From assembly GCA_947644305.1 (NCBI GenBank), contig CANRYS010000015.1:1-64000 (forward strand): a DNA stretch of 64,000 nucleotides, written 5' to 3'. How positions within the stretch are numbered: the first letter of the stretch is position 1; every line of letters starts with the position of its first letter. Under the pieces are notes generated by a model. The model had not been told where the DNA came from. It made no database searches and saw nothing but the letters and a program-made list of their open reading frames with translations. Of the stretch, positions 8,218 through 16,994 are shown in pieces. This DNA is from an uncultured Roseburia sp. (GTDB taxonomy: Bacteria; Bacillota; Clostridia; Lachnospirales; Lachnospiraceae). Made by a program: the position numbers and the translations under genes.

Positions 8218-8497
8218 TCTTTTTCTCCTTTAATATTGCCCGTAAACTTGAAAAAGTATCTTCCATAGGAACTACTCTACCCGCATTAACATCTTCCTCT
8301 GCCTCTGCAAGAATTTCAAGAAGTTCTATCCTTGCTTTCATACGCAGGTATTCTTCATAACCAAGAGACACTGTATCACCTCTGCCATTAACCGTTATGA
8401 TCACAGCCTCTTTTTCTTCTCTGCACTGTTTAGATATTTCGTTATAGTGATTCCTTAAGTCTGCTGATGGTCTAATTTGTTCCTTTAAATTCTGCAT
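8210..8497 (-). CDS. Phd/YefM-family antitoxin
   Basis: A 95-residue antitoxin. Its N-terminal half has the Phd/YefM DNA-binding fold (IRPSADLRNHYNEISKQC and the turn VNGRGDTVSLGYEEYLRM). The acidic, probably unstructured C-terminus (EDVNAGRVVPMEDTF) is the usual toxin-binding part. It binds and neutralises the toxin encoded just downstream and normally represses its own promoter. The ATG at 8497 has ggaggtgcgat upstream. A promoter lies 27 bp before the start. Confidence 0.82.
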   Translation of the reverse strand: MQNLKEQIRPSADLRNHYNEISKQCREEKEAVIITVNGRGDTVSLGYEEYLRMKARIELLEILAEAEEDVNAGRVVPMEDTFSSLRAILKEKKSG

Positions 8498-8523
8498 ATC
8501 GCACCTCCATTCTTTATAGGCAA

Positions 8524-8552
8524 ATTATATCACTGTTTGTCTATGAAGTAAA
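8524..8552 (-). promoter_or_regulatory. Promoter of the toxin-antitoxin operon
   Basis: On the minus strand TTTACT (8547-8552) and TATAAT (8524-8529) are 17 bp apart. The leader is short, as usual for autoregulated toxin-antitoxin operons. Confidence 0.65.
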
Positions 8553-8604
8553 GTTCTAAATCGGAAGGCCTAACCATTCCACTCCCATGATGGTTCAATG
8601 AAGC

Positions 8605-8943
8605 CTATCCTCTCCCGGATTCAATCCGGTCATAGTACTCATACAATTTCTGCACTCCATTTTCCAAAATATAATAATGCCGTATGTAAGGGATCAGAAG
8701 CACAAAAAACATCAGGCAGAGAAGAAGTACTGCCGGCTCCTGTATGATCAAGGCTGCCAGGATCGTGATGACCGCCAGCAGTGCAAAAAGCACCGTCACG
8801 ATCAGATGGATGAGCCTCTCATGCTGAAAAAACTGTATCTGGACCAGCATTTTCTGGCAAAAGTTGTCCCTTTCCTCTATATTTTCCTCTCCCTCAGCAG
8901 CACTCCTATAAAATTCTAAATACTGTTTCAATCGTTTCTCCAT
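8605..8943 (-). CDS. Small two-helix membrane protein, unknown function
   Basis: A 112-residue protein. Residues ~1-42 are charged and probably helical (EKRLKQYLEFYRSAAEGEEN). Two adjacent hydrophobic segments (~45-63 and ~68-86) follow, then a short charged tail (YEYYDRIESGRG). I do not recognise the family. The ATG is preceded by ggaggga at good spacing. A GC-rich hairpin separates it from the upstream tmcAL gene, so it may be expressed with tmcAL or on its own. Confidence 0.6.
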   Translation of the reverse strand: MEKRLKQYLEFYRSAAEGEENIEERDNFCQKMLVQIQFFQHERLIHLIVTVLFALLAVITILAALIIQEPAVLLLCLMFFVLLIPYIRHYYILENGVQKLYEYYDRIESGRG

Positions 8944-8995
8944 GCTGTTCCCTCCTTCTGTCTCGGTGGTGTGAATTTAAGCCCTGTTTTATTCT

Positions 8996-9028
8996 GCGCC
9001 AGTCCGGTGACACGCCGGACGATGGCGC
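8996..9028 (-). terminator. GC-rich hairpin after tmcAL, weak T-run
   Basis: gcgcc and gtccgg (8996-9007) pair with ccggac and ggcgc (9015-9028). On the minus strand it follows the tmcAL stop by about 22 bp. The tail after it (agaataaaac) lacks a proper T-run, so it may only attenuate transcription. Confidence 0.5.
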
Positions 9029-9050
9029 CACCCAGCCATAAAATAATCTG

Positions 9051-10259
9051 CTAATCCACAAGGATCACCTGCCGGCGAAACTCTTCTGACAGCCTCTGCC
9101 CGCTTACTGCCATCGCCACAGTGCGATACAGATCAGCCGCTTTGATGTCCTGCAGTAGCTTCTCTCGTCCTCTGGCATCCAGTTCCTCCATATCTCTAGC
9201 CAGCCTCCCCAGAACCTTCGTTTTCTTTACACATTTGAGATTTGCCGCTGCACTCCGCCGCATTCCCAGCAGGCGTATATAGGGAAGTCTGTCCTCCCAG
9301 CTGGATTCTTTTTCTATTCCAAGGAGTGTCTGGAACACACATCGTTTTACTCTCGCCATCGTTATATTTTTCGTCTTGCAGCGGTTCGCAAAGTCATCCA
9401 GCGACAACGCCTCATGCCAGTTTTTCCGAAAAGAATTAGCCAATTCATCGGACAGATCCTTTATATCTTCCAGCTTGTCCCACCTGTCTCGGATGGCAAA
9501 AGAACACATCTGCCAAAAATCCTCAGCACGCAAAAAGCAAGGAGCTCTCTTTAATAGGTCCACCGATTCTTCTGACAGTCCGACGAAATTTCCCTTCCAT
9601 ATCTGACCGCGCACTGCCGTTGCTGACAAAAAGCCTTGTCTTTCCTGCTGCTCAGTCAGTTCTTCGTGATAACCCATCCCCTGCCTCCTTATCACCACAG
9701 GCTTCATGGATGATCCCAACCGCAGAGCTGCCTTAATGTATTCGATCCCCAGCGTGTTATTGGGCATAAACAATTGCTCTCTCTCTTCTCCTGTCAACTC
9801 CACACAATCGGCGTATGCCAATTCCCTTGCCGCCGGGAAAGAAAATCCCTCACGGAGATAACACCCAAGCTGTTTTCGATAATGTTCTGGCTCCTCCGAC
9901 AGATAGCGTCCAGCCTGTTCCAGTTTTTCTTGGACGGCGGCCCCTTCACTTCCAAAACAATAAAAATCTACAAAGGACAGGGAATCCAGCGCCAGTATCC
10001 CTCCTCTGGCAAAATCTTCCGCGCTGGACAAACCATAGCGCACTGGAAGTTCAAACACCATATCGGCCCCTCCTTCCAGCGCCATGCGGGTTCGGATGTA
10101 TTTATCCACAATGGCAGGCTCTCCCCGCTGGACAAAGTCGCCATTCAGTAGCGCCACCACCGTATCTGCCCCTGTTTTTTCACGAACCTGCTGTATATGA
10201 AACTGATGACCCTCATGAAAGGGATTGTACTCACATATAATTCCGGCGGCTGACATCAT
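9051..10259 (-). CDS. tmcAL: tRNA(Met) cytidine acetate ligase (TmcAL/YlbM)
   Basis: About 402 residues. The enzyme uses ATP and acetate to make N4-acetylcytidine at the wobble base of elongator tRNA-Met. The N-terminal nucleotidyltransferase-like motif GIICEYNPFHEGHQFHI carries the HxGH-type signature (HEGH), followed by LLNGDFVQRGEPAIVDK and FELPVRYGLSSAEDFA, all standard for the family. The ATG at 10259 (MMSAAG) has aaaggatt 7 nt upstream; an in-frame ATG at 10277 lies before that site and is less likely. The gene is divergent from the ClC gene, and the two share a 83-bp spacer. Confidence 0.9.
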   Translation of the reverse strand: MMSAAGIICEYNPFHEGHQFHIQQVREKTGADTVVALLNGDFVQRGEPAIVDKYIRTRMALEGGADMVFELPVRYGLSSAEDFARGGILALDSLSFVDFYCFGSEGAAVQEKLEQAGRYLSEEPEHYRKQLGCYLREGFSFPAARELAYADCVELTGEEREQLFMPNNTLGIEYIKAALRLGSSMKPVVIRRQGMGYHEELTEQQERQGFLSATAVRGQIWKGNFVGLSEESVDLLKRAPCFLRAEDFWQMCSFAIRDRWDKLEDIKDLSDELANSFRKNWHEALSLDDFANRCKTKNITMARVKRCVFQTLLGIEKESSWEDRLPYIRLLGMRRSAAANLKCVKKTKVLGRLARDMEELDARGREKLLQDIKAADLYRTVAMAVSGQRLSEEFRRQVILVD

Positions 10260-10342
10260 GCACCAATCCTTTCCCATTATTTACATTCTACTGACTTTAT
10301 GATATCATTTAACTAAAAAATACACAACACTTGGTGATTCAT

Positions 10343-11590
10343 ATGAAACAAAAAAAATACATAATTTACAGAATATCAGCCGGGCTTGTCACAGGTATTT
10401 TTTCCGGGCTTATTATATGTCTGTACCGTTTTCTAATGAGCCTCTGTGACAATACCCTGAATCATACGATCCTCCCCTCTCTCCACAGCGGCGGCTTTCT
10501 CTATCCCGCCGCTTGGGGTGCAGGGCTTTTACTCCTGTCCCGTTTTGTTTACTGGAGCATTTGTCTGGAACCCAAAGCAGAGGGCGGCGGCGTTTCTCAT
10601 TCCATCGAGGAAGCCCAGGGTGTTACCGATGCCAGATGGTGGTCCGTTCTTCTCGTGAAACTGACCTCCGCCCCCCTGTGTATCCTCGCTGGCTTTTCCC
10701 TGGGAAAAACCGGCTCTGCCGTAGAGATTGGAACCATGTCTGGAAAAGGGATCTTCCGCTCCATTCAGGTTTTCCGCCAGTCGCATCTCTCCCCCACAGA
10801 ATACTATTGTGCTGGTGCCGGAGCCGGGCTGTCCGCACTTTTTTGTGCCCCGGTGTCTGGTCTTATGTTCACACTGGAAAAATTCCCGAGACGCAGGGCG
10901 ATCTCTATACTGACCATCGCTGTCGGCTCTGTATCCGCTTTTTTGGTCAGCCATCTGATCTTTGGCACTGCACCCATTCTGAATATCATTATTCCAATAC
11001 AGCAGTATTACTATTACCCCGCACTTGCCCTGATGGGTATTCTTTTGGGTGTTACTGGAAAATATTATGCCTTTTCCTTGAAACGTTATGCCAAACTGCT
11101 TTCAAAGTATAATAAGCGCAGTAATGGGCTCCTGTGGAGTATACTCTTTCTATTAACTGGTGTGGTTTGCTATTTTTTCCCCGCGATCACGGGATCTGGG
11201 AATAATATGCTGGCCCTTCTCAGAACGCCAACTACTGCCTACACTACCCTTGTGTTGCTCCTCTTTGGAAAATATCTCTTCTCCATGATCTCCTCTGGCT
11301 CTGGGCTGCCCGGCGGGACCATATTTCCCCTGCTGACAGTGGGTGCCTGCATTGGTCAACTCTATGGACTCGCTCTGTACTCCCTATTTCCTGGCATCGG
11401 CTTTTCTCCCGCCTGCTTTCTTCTGGGCGGCATGTCCGGTTTTTTTACTTCTGCTCTCGGCGCCCCTCTCACCGGTGTATTTCTTATATGCGAATTTACC
11501 TGCTGTTATGGAAATCTTCTGCCGCTTTTTAGCGTCTGTCTTTTTTCTCACCTCACAGCACAGCTCATAAATCACAAAACTCTGGCATAA
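10343..11590 (+). CDS. ClC-family chloride channel/antiporter-like protein without the gating glutamate
   Basis: About 415 residues with the ClC fold of roughly 18 helices. The selectivity motifs are recognisable but altered: the first is AEGGGVSHSIEEA, the second is LGKTGSAVEIG where the usual form is GREGPxVxxG, and the third is GGTIFPLLTVGA. The conserved Glu of the second motif, which gates the channel and carries protons in exchangers, is Thr here. That suggests passive anion conduction or a different mechanism. The ATG at 10343 (MKQKKY) has only a weak site (tggtga); a TTG 12 nt upstream is possible. There is no obvious partner gene. Confidence 0.82.
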   Translation: MKQKKYIIYRISAGLVTGIFSGLIICLYRFLMSLCDNTLNHTILPSLHSGGFLYPAAWGAGLLLLSRFVYWSICLEPKAEGGGVSHSIEEAQGVTDARWWSVLLVKLTSAPLCILAGFSLGKTGSAVEIGTMSGKGIFRSIQVFRQSHLSPTEYYCAGAGAGLSALFCAPVSGLMFTLEKFPRRRAISILTIAVGSVSAFLVSHLIFGTAPILNIIIPIQQYYYYPALALMGILLGVTGKYYAFSLKRYAKLLSKYNKRSNGLLWSILFLLTGVVCYFFPAITGSGNNMLALLRTPTTAYTTLVLLLFGKYLFSMISSGSGLPGGTIFPLLTVGACIGQLYGLALYSLFPGIGFSPACFLLGGMSGFFTSALGAPLTGVFLICEFTCCYGNLLPLFSVCLFSHLTAQLINHKTLA

Positions 11591-11692
11591 AATATCCTAT
11601 GATATTAGCACCGCAATAGGGCTGTGTTGCGAAAGGCCGCTGGAACTTACATTGCGTTATGCACAAAGACCAGCGCAGAGGTGAGGTAATCC
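11591..11692 (+). other. Spacer with a possible leader hairpin
   Basis: The 102-bp gap has aatatc/gatatt as a small palindrome right after the ClC stop. Next comes a 6-bp stem cgctgg/ccagcg (11638-11643 with 11670-11675), ending just before the ribosome binding site gaggtgagg of the next gene. I see no clear promoter or T-run, so the role is unknown. Confidence 0.35.
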
Positions 11693-12514
11693 ATGAAAAA
11701 AAATTCACTCTATACTTATACAACAATGGAAAAACGTATTCGGGAGCTGGAAAAACAGTATCCACCGGAATATTTTCGAGTAAAATCCCTGGGAATCACC
11801 CATGGCAAACGTCAGCTTTATGCCTGCAGTCTCGGATCTACGGAGGCACCGAGCCAATTTGTCATTACTGCTTCGATCCACGGCAGAGAATACATCAATA
11901 CTACTCTTCTCCTACAAATAATGGAATATTATCTGGAACATTATGAAGGCTGTTATCGGGAGCTCTGGAAAGAAATCTGTGTGATCTTTCTTCCGATGAC
12001 AAATCCAGACGGCGTTTGTATCTCCATGTCTACGGAGGCGAAAACCTGGAAAGAAAATGGAAGAGGCGTGGATCTGAACCGAAATTTCCCCTGTGGTTTC
12101 GGCCAGTCTCCCGACCGTTCAAAAAGAAATCCCGGTGTAAGCGCTGGTGACCAGCAGGAAACCCGGTGTCTCATGGAATTCGTAAACGGACTTACAAATC
12201 CATTAGGCATCATACACTATCACTCCCGCGGCAATCTCATCTACTATGACTACGATGTTCACGGCTCCCTGAAAAGCCAGATCACCACGATGGCCGCAGT
12301 CACCCACCGGGTGACCGGATACCGCCTCGTGGAAAACACCAAAGACACCCGTCCCGCCGGAGGCTTTGGCGACTGGTGCGTCTATGAGAAAAAAATACCC
12401 TCCATCACCATCGAAACAGGTTTTCTGAAAACTCCAGTTCCCCGATGGCAGCTAAAGGGTATTATCGCCAAAAATCTATTTCTGCTTCGTGAGCTTTTTA
12501 CCTGTATTCTGTAA
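11693..12514 (+). CDS. M14-family zinc carboxypeptidase
   Basis: A 273-residue metallopeptidase. The zinc-binding HxxE is in ASIHGREYIN, the substrate-binding block is RGVDLNRNFP, the third zinc ligand is the His of IHYHSRG, and the catalytic Glu is in SITIETGF. No signal peptide is visible, so it acts in the cytoplasm unless exported otherwise. Members of this group cut gamma-D-glutamyl-diaminopimelate bonds in muropeptides or remove C-terminal residues. Its 3' end overlaps the 3' end of the convergent assT gene by 39 bp, with no terminator between, so the two transcripts will be complementary there. Confidence 0.87.
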   Translation: MKKNSLYTYTTMEKRIRELEKQYPPEYFRVKSLGITHGKRQLYACSLGSTEAPSQFVITASIHGREYINTTLLLQIMEYYLEHYEGCYRELWKEICVIFLPMTNPDGVCISMSTEAKTWKENGRGVDLNRNFPCGFGQSPDRSKRNPGVSAGDQQETRCLMEFVNGLTNPLGIIHYHSRGNLIYYDYDVHGSLKSQITTMAAVTHRVTGYRLVENTKDTRPAGGFGDWCVYEKKIPSITIETGFLKTPVPRWQLKGIIAKNLFLLRELFTCIL

Positions 12515-14491
12515 TTCCCCGTGGAGGAGAATATACAACTCATACTGATCCAGAGGAAGCTGGTCCAGCCACATCGCGATGCGATAATCCGCATCCTCGA
12601 AGGTCTTCATGGTCTGCCAGGTATCCGAAAAATCCACCTTCCAGACTCCTTCATTCCCACGGAGGTAAACCGCCCCGATGGCATGGTCCATTTCATGGAT
12701 ATAGAGAAGGTCTTCCTGCATCCGGTAAAATACAGAAGAATCCTTTACACTCGGCGCCTCCTGAAAGTCCAGACCTTCTACTTCGTCCTCGGTCAACCGC
12801 TGAGGACGTTTCAGGTCTCCGCCCAGGTAATCCGTATTTTTCACCAGTGTCTTTGACAGTGACACCATATCTGGCAAAAATTCATGGGCCCGGAAAAAGC
12901 CTGGCTTAACATAATATTCACTGAGCACTTCCATGGAATCAAAATCATATTCGCGGATCAAACCCAGATTTTCCTCGATCTCAGGCACCAAAAAACCTGC
13001 CATGGCGTAGAGATGCCTGGTATCCTTATCAAAAATGGCATTGGAGCGGATCTTTGATTTGGGACAGGAAAAACGCTTATACAATTTCACCGTTTTTTCT
13101 TTTTCGTTGATCTCATAAAAACTGATATAACTTAATTTATCCTTGTCAAAAAATTTGACTTTCCGGCGTTTGTGCCAATGATTGTCAAAGACCATGATGT
13201 GCTTGATATTCGGCCTCTCTTCCTCCAATTCCACCTCGAATACGGCGTGTTGTTGGTAAAACCAAGGCACCTCGCCCACAGGCTTTAATAGCTTATCTGC
13301 CATCTCTGTCCCTTCCCAGAATCGGGGATCGGCAAAAAGCCACCGGATCTCATCCCTGCTCCAATCAAAGGATGCCACTGAATGGATATTTCTCATGGAT
13401 ACTAGCATAGAATCCTGCTCTTCATCGTAAGATGCTGAATTGATGTGTGCCCAATCCATCATATCTTGATAGGTCTCATCAAAAAGATCCCCCAGCTTGA
13501 TCTGATGCACAATCTCTCCATTTTCCCGGTTCAATTCCAGGATCAAATCCTCGGAATGTTCTTCCAGGCTGTTTCCCGCTGTCAGAATATTGCCTCCCGG
13601 CGTCTTTTCCTCCACCGTGTGATGAGCTCCATTCTTCACGAGATAAGTTCTTCCTACCCGTCCGAGATAGTCCATGTCATACATCTGGACCGAATGGGGA
13701 TTGGTGAAAGAGGGAGCAGAAATTTCCCGCTCCATAAACAGAAAACGTCCCTTTGACAACGGAAAAATACCATATCCTTTTGGCTTTCTTCGCAGATAAT
13801 AACGGATCTGTCCCTCCTTGTCAAACACGCAAGGTTTGATGTCAATGCCTCCAGCGATCAGAATATTTTTAAATGCCGCCCTGTCATTTTTCTTTTTTAC
13901 CGTTATAATATCCTTCAAGTCTTCTGGAAGAGGCTCTGTAATAAGGGGAAATCTGCGATTGTCACACACCTGACCGTTTTCATCCAGAAGTTCAATGACC
14001 ACATCGGTGCTCCGTCCCGGATACAGTCCCAGGATGGGAATTCGGTGACGCTTGGCAGGCGGATACTCGGATAGGAAGCTGGTATCTTCTGTGTCTCCTA
14101 CCACAGTAACACGCACACCGTAATCCATAAGTGTAGTAAACAGCACAAGAGCTGTCAATGGCGCCTCCCCAAAGGGATTTACCACTGCCAGCATATTGTT
14201 AAATGTATATTTTTCACTTCGCAGCTGCAATTCCAAAAACCAGTCTTTTGCCTGAGATACGAGAGAATACATTTTCTTCGTCTTAATATTGGTCTTAAAG
14301 GAATCTGCCTGTTCCCGCCGGAAAACCTCTTCATAGGCTTCTGATCCCCGGATCACCCATGCCTCCGGCCGAATCGTAATCGTCCCGCCATTGCTGTGAT
14401 AGACTTTTTTTGCCCTGGCACCTCTGACAATCTCAAATTCCCGCTTGCTGCGCTTAACCTTGCGTTTGAGCTTTTTGATTAAACTACTCAT
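12476..14491 (-). CDS. assT: Cytoplasmic arylsulfotransferase (ASST family), last gene of a PAPS operon
   Basis: A 671-residue protein with an ASST N-terminal beta domain and a C-terminal propeller. Active-site candidates are H290/H291 (NGAHHTVEE), H349 (DWAHINSASYDEE), R367 (SMRNIHSVASFD) and H415 (QQHAVFE). H349 to R367 is 18 residues, as between H356 and R374 of E. coli AssT, so H415 probably matches the transiently sulfated His436. Unlike E. coli AssT there is no signal peptide; the N-terminus is strongly basic. It is the last gene after cysD, cysN and cysC, overlapping cysC by 8 bp, so it probably moves sulfo groups derived from PAPS or a phenol sulfate onto a phenolic acceptor. The start at 14491 is chosen for ggggagagaggc. 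Confidence 0.85.
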   Translation of the reverse strand: MSSLIKKLKRKVKRSKREFEIVRGARAKKVYHSNGGTITIRPEAWVIRGSEAYEEVFRREQADSFKTNIKTKKMYSLVSQAKDWFLELQLRSEKYTFNNMLAVVNPFGEAPLTALVLFTTLMDYGVRVTVVGDTEDTSFLSEYPPAKRHRIPILGLYPGRSTDVVIELLDENGQVCDNRRFPLITEPLPEDLKDIITVKKKNDRAAFKNILIAGGIDIKPCVFDKEGQIRYYLRRKPKGYGIFPLSKGRFLFMEREISAPSFTNPHSVQMYDMDYLGRVGRTYLVKNGAHHTVEEKTPGGNILTAGNSLEEHSEDLILELNRENGEIVHQIKLGDLFDETYQDMMDWAHINSASYDEEQDSMLVSMRNIHSVASFDWSRDEIRWLFADPRFWEGTEMADKLLKPVGEVPWFYQQHAVFEVELEEERPNIKHIMVFDNHWHKRRKVKFFDKDKLSYISFYEINEKEKTVKLYKRFSCPKSKIRSNAIFDKDTRHLYAMAGFLVPEIEENLGLIREYDFDSMEVLSEYYVKPGFFRAHEFLPDMVSLSKTLVKNTDYLGGDLKRPQRLTEDEVEGLDFQEAPSVKDSSVFYRMQEDLLYIHEMDHAIGAVYLRGNEGVWKVDFSDTWQTMKTFEDADYRIAMWLDQLPLDQYELYILLHGELQNTGKKLTKQK

Positions 14492-15080
14492 GCCTCTCTC
14501 CCCATATTCTCTCATAAATCTGCATTGCACATTCATAAGGAGTATGATCAACCGTATCCAGTATGATCTCAGGATTCAGCGGCTCCTCATAGACTGAGTC
14601 CTTTCCGGTAAACTGTTGAATCTGTTTTTTGTACAGTCCCTTCGGATCCCGCTGCCTGCAGGTCTCAAAATCTGTATTTACGTAGACCTCTATAAAGTTC
14701 CCCTCACCCGCTCTCTCTCTGGCGAACTGACGCATCGCCCGGAAAGGAGAGATAAAGGATACCAGTGTGATTACCCCCGCATCCTGAAACAGCGCTGCAA
14801 TCTCACTGATACGACGGATATTTTCATTGCGGTCCTCATCACTGAAACCAAGATCGGAGTTGATACCACAGCGGATATTATCCCCGTCCAGACGATATAC
14901 CGCCCGGCCCGCTTCGTTGAGGATGTGTTCTAACTCCACTGCCACTGTGGACTTGCCAGATCCTGAAAGTCCGGTAAACCACACTACGATCCCCTTCTGA
15001 TTCAGAACCTGGCACCGGTCTTCATAAGATACTTTTCCGTCATGCCAGATAATATTTTCGTTTTTATTGTCTGAAGCCAT
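14484..15080 (-). CDS. cysC: Adenylylsulfate kinase
   Basis: About 198 residues. The enzyme phosphorylates adenylyl sulfate (APS) at the 3' position to give PAPS. The Walker A motif GLSGSGKS is at residues ~37-44, and the substrate motifs DGDNIRCGIN, FISPFRAMR and DPKGLYKKQ are intact, so it should be active, unlike the CysC-like tail on CysN. The start at 15080 has ggag 6 nt upstream; an ATG at 15092 is an alternative. It sits between cysN (25 bp upstream) and assT (8 bp overlap) in the same operon. Confidence 0.93.
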   Translation of the reverse strand: MASDNKNENIIWHDGKVSYEDRCQVLNQKGIVVWFTGLSGSGKSTVAVELEHILNEAGRAVYRLDGDNIRCGINSDLGFSDEDRNENIRRISEIAALFQDAGVITLVSFISPFRAMRQFARERAGEGNFIEVYVNTDFETCRQRDPKGLYKKQIQQFTGKDSVYEEPLNPEIILDTVDHTPYECAMQIYERIWGERHE

Positions 15081-15104
15081 CCTTTTCTCCATCTCCCTGA
15101 TCCA

Positions 15105-16898
15105 TCATCGGAACAGGATTCCTTTGTCTTTAAGAAGCGTCCGGATCTTACGGATATTTTTCTCATAATCAAATTCACTGTCCTTCAGCCTCATATCCAT
15201 TTTAATATCGGTACTTACCTCATCGCCGATCCAGAAAACATCCATTTCTCCCTGTATTACCGCTTCCATAATCTTGCGGTCACTCTCGGTGAGCTTAGTG
15301 GCTGTAACGATCAGAATCATCCCGGCATCCAGCATGAGATTTGCCACTTCGGCAAATCGCCGTATCTGCTCTTTGTGGTCCTCATCTCCGCCTGACTTCG
15401 TATCAGCACCTACCCCATACAGATAAGATACAATTCCCATGTAGTATACATATCTGCCACTGTCCAAAAGGCTTTTTTCCAATGCCTTTGCCAGGTCCTT
15501 TTTGCCAGTATTCTTTTCTCCAGTCAGCACGATCAGTTCCGGTCTCTGAGCGTAATGCTCGATTCTGGACTCCAGACTGATCTCACCGGTCTCCCATTTA
15601 TAATTGCGTAGCATGGCACTACTTCTGATGTCGCTTTCTTCATCTTCCAGGGCCTCGGTTATGATTCCGCCCCCGGCGATCTCATAATTGTCCACGATGA
15701 CAAATCGGCTCGTGCCGGCGCTCTCCTTTACCGTATCAAAGGCAATCGGCTTATCGGTCTTTAGGATAACCTCTGCTACCTCATGTTTCTCCACCGCCTG
15801 CTTCGTGTCGGTGGAGGAAAGATTGGAGGAATCAATGACTCCTTTGACCTCTTCCACCTCTACTCTGACCTTTTCACCGCCGATCTTCAGGAAGTATAAC
15901 CTTCCTGGAACAAAATCTTTCTTTCCCAGCCAGAAAATGTTAGCGGAGATCCGTGATGCCGTCTTGGGCTGTGGCTCTCCCGCGATCGCCATCATCTCCC
16001 CACGGGTTATATAAATCTGCTCCTTCATAGTGAAGCCGATGGCCATACCCGGCTTGCCCTCTTGGATGGGGTCGGTATTAAATGACTCGATTTTATTGAT
16101 ATGGCTCTTCTTGCCGGAAGGATAGAAAATTACCTCCTGTCCGGCGCGGATCGTACCGGTCTCGATGGTTCCCGCCACGATTCTCCGGTCATCCCCGTTT
16201 CTCGTAAATTTGTATACGTCCTGCACTGGCATACGGAATGGTTGCTTGTCGTGTTCTTCCTCACATTCAAAGGCATCCAGCACTTCCAAAATACACATTC
16301 CGTCGTACCAAGGCATTTTATCACTTTGCTTTACAATATTGTCTCCCTGGAAGGAACTTACAGGAAGGACAAACTTCGGTGTAATATTAATCTGTTTTAA
16401 AAATTGAAGATACTCATTTTTTACTTTCTCATATACTTCCTGGCTGTAATCCACCAAATCCATCTTATTGATCACCACAGCGATCTGCTGGATTCCCAAC
16501 ATAGACAGCATGTAAGCGTGACGCCTGGAATTTTCCTGGACACCTTCTTTGGCATTGATCATAAGCAATGCTGCCTGGGCGCGGGAAGCTCCTGTGATCA
16601 TATTCTTCAAAAACTCAATATGCCCCGGCGCATCCAGTATGATGTAATCTCGTTTTTCCGTTTTAAAAAAACATCTCGCCGTGTCAATCGTGATCCCCTG
16701 GGACTGCTCGTCCTTCAGGGCATCCAACAAAAATGCGTACTCAAATGGTTTTGCATTTCTGCGGCAGGTCTCTTTTACCTGCTCTAACTTTCCTTCGGGA
16801 AGGGAACCGGTATCTGCCAGCAGGCGTCCCATAAGGGTGCTCTTACCGTGATCCACATGACCGACAATGACTATATTCATGTCTTCTTTTTTATTCAT
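15105..16898 (-). CDS. cysN: Sulfate adenylyltransferase large subunit with a degenerate CysC-like tail
   Basis: About 597 residues. Residues 1-430 are a CysN GTPase of the EF-Tu type: GHVDHGKST (13-21), DAPGH (89-93) and NKMD (144-147). GTP hydrolysis drives the CysD reaction of ATP and sulfate to APS. Residues ~450-597 resemble an adenylylsulfate kinase, as in NodQ/CysNC fusions, but the P-loop reads GEKNTGKK (460-467) without the Ser/Thr, and the DGD and DPKGLY motifs are missing. The tail is probably structural, as an intact CysC is encoded next. The ATG at 16898 (MNKKEDMNI) matches family starts; an in-frame ATG at 16940 is less likely. Confidence 0.92.
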   Translation of the reverse strand: MNKKEDMNIVIVGHVDHGKSTLMGRLLADTGSLPEGKLEQVKETCRRNAKPFEYAFLLDALKDEQSQGITIDTARCFFKTEKRDYIILDAPGHIEFLKNMITGASRAQAALLMINAKEGVQENSRRHAYMLSMLGIQQIAVVINKMDLVDYSQEVYEKVKNEYLQFLKQINITPKFVLPVSSFQGDNIVKQSDKMPWYDGMCILEVLDAFECEEEHDKQPFRMPVQDVYKFTRNGDDRRIVAGTIETGTIRAGQEVIFYPSGKKSHINKIESFNTDPIQEGKPGMAIGFTMKEQIYITRGEMMAIAGEPQPKTASRISANIFWLGKKDFVPGRLYFLKIGGEKVRVEVEEVKGVIDSSNLSSTDTKQAVEKHEVAEVILKTDKPIAFDTVKESAGTSRFVIVDNYEIAGGGIITEALEDEESDIRSSAMLRNYKWETGEISLESRIEHYAQRPELIVLTGEKNTGKKDLAKALEKSLLDSGRYVYYMGIVSYLYGVGADTKSGGDEDHKEQIRRFAEVANLMLDAGMILIVTATKLTESDRKIMEAVIQGEMDVFWIGDEVSTDIKMDMRLKDSEFDYEKNIRKIRTLLKDKGILFR

Positions 16899-16994
16899 AT
16901 CGCAATTGCTCCAATCCTTTTCTTGATATGCTGACACCATCTGTCATATGTCCAGACACAAATAAATTTGTGCCCGGCCGCATGACAGACTTTG

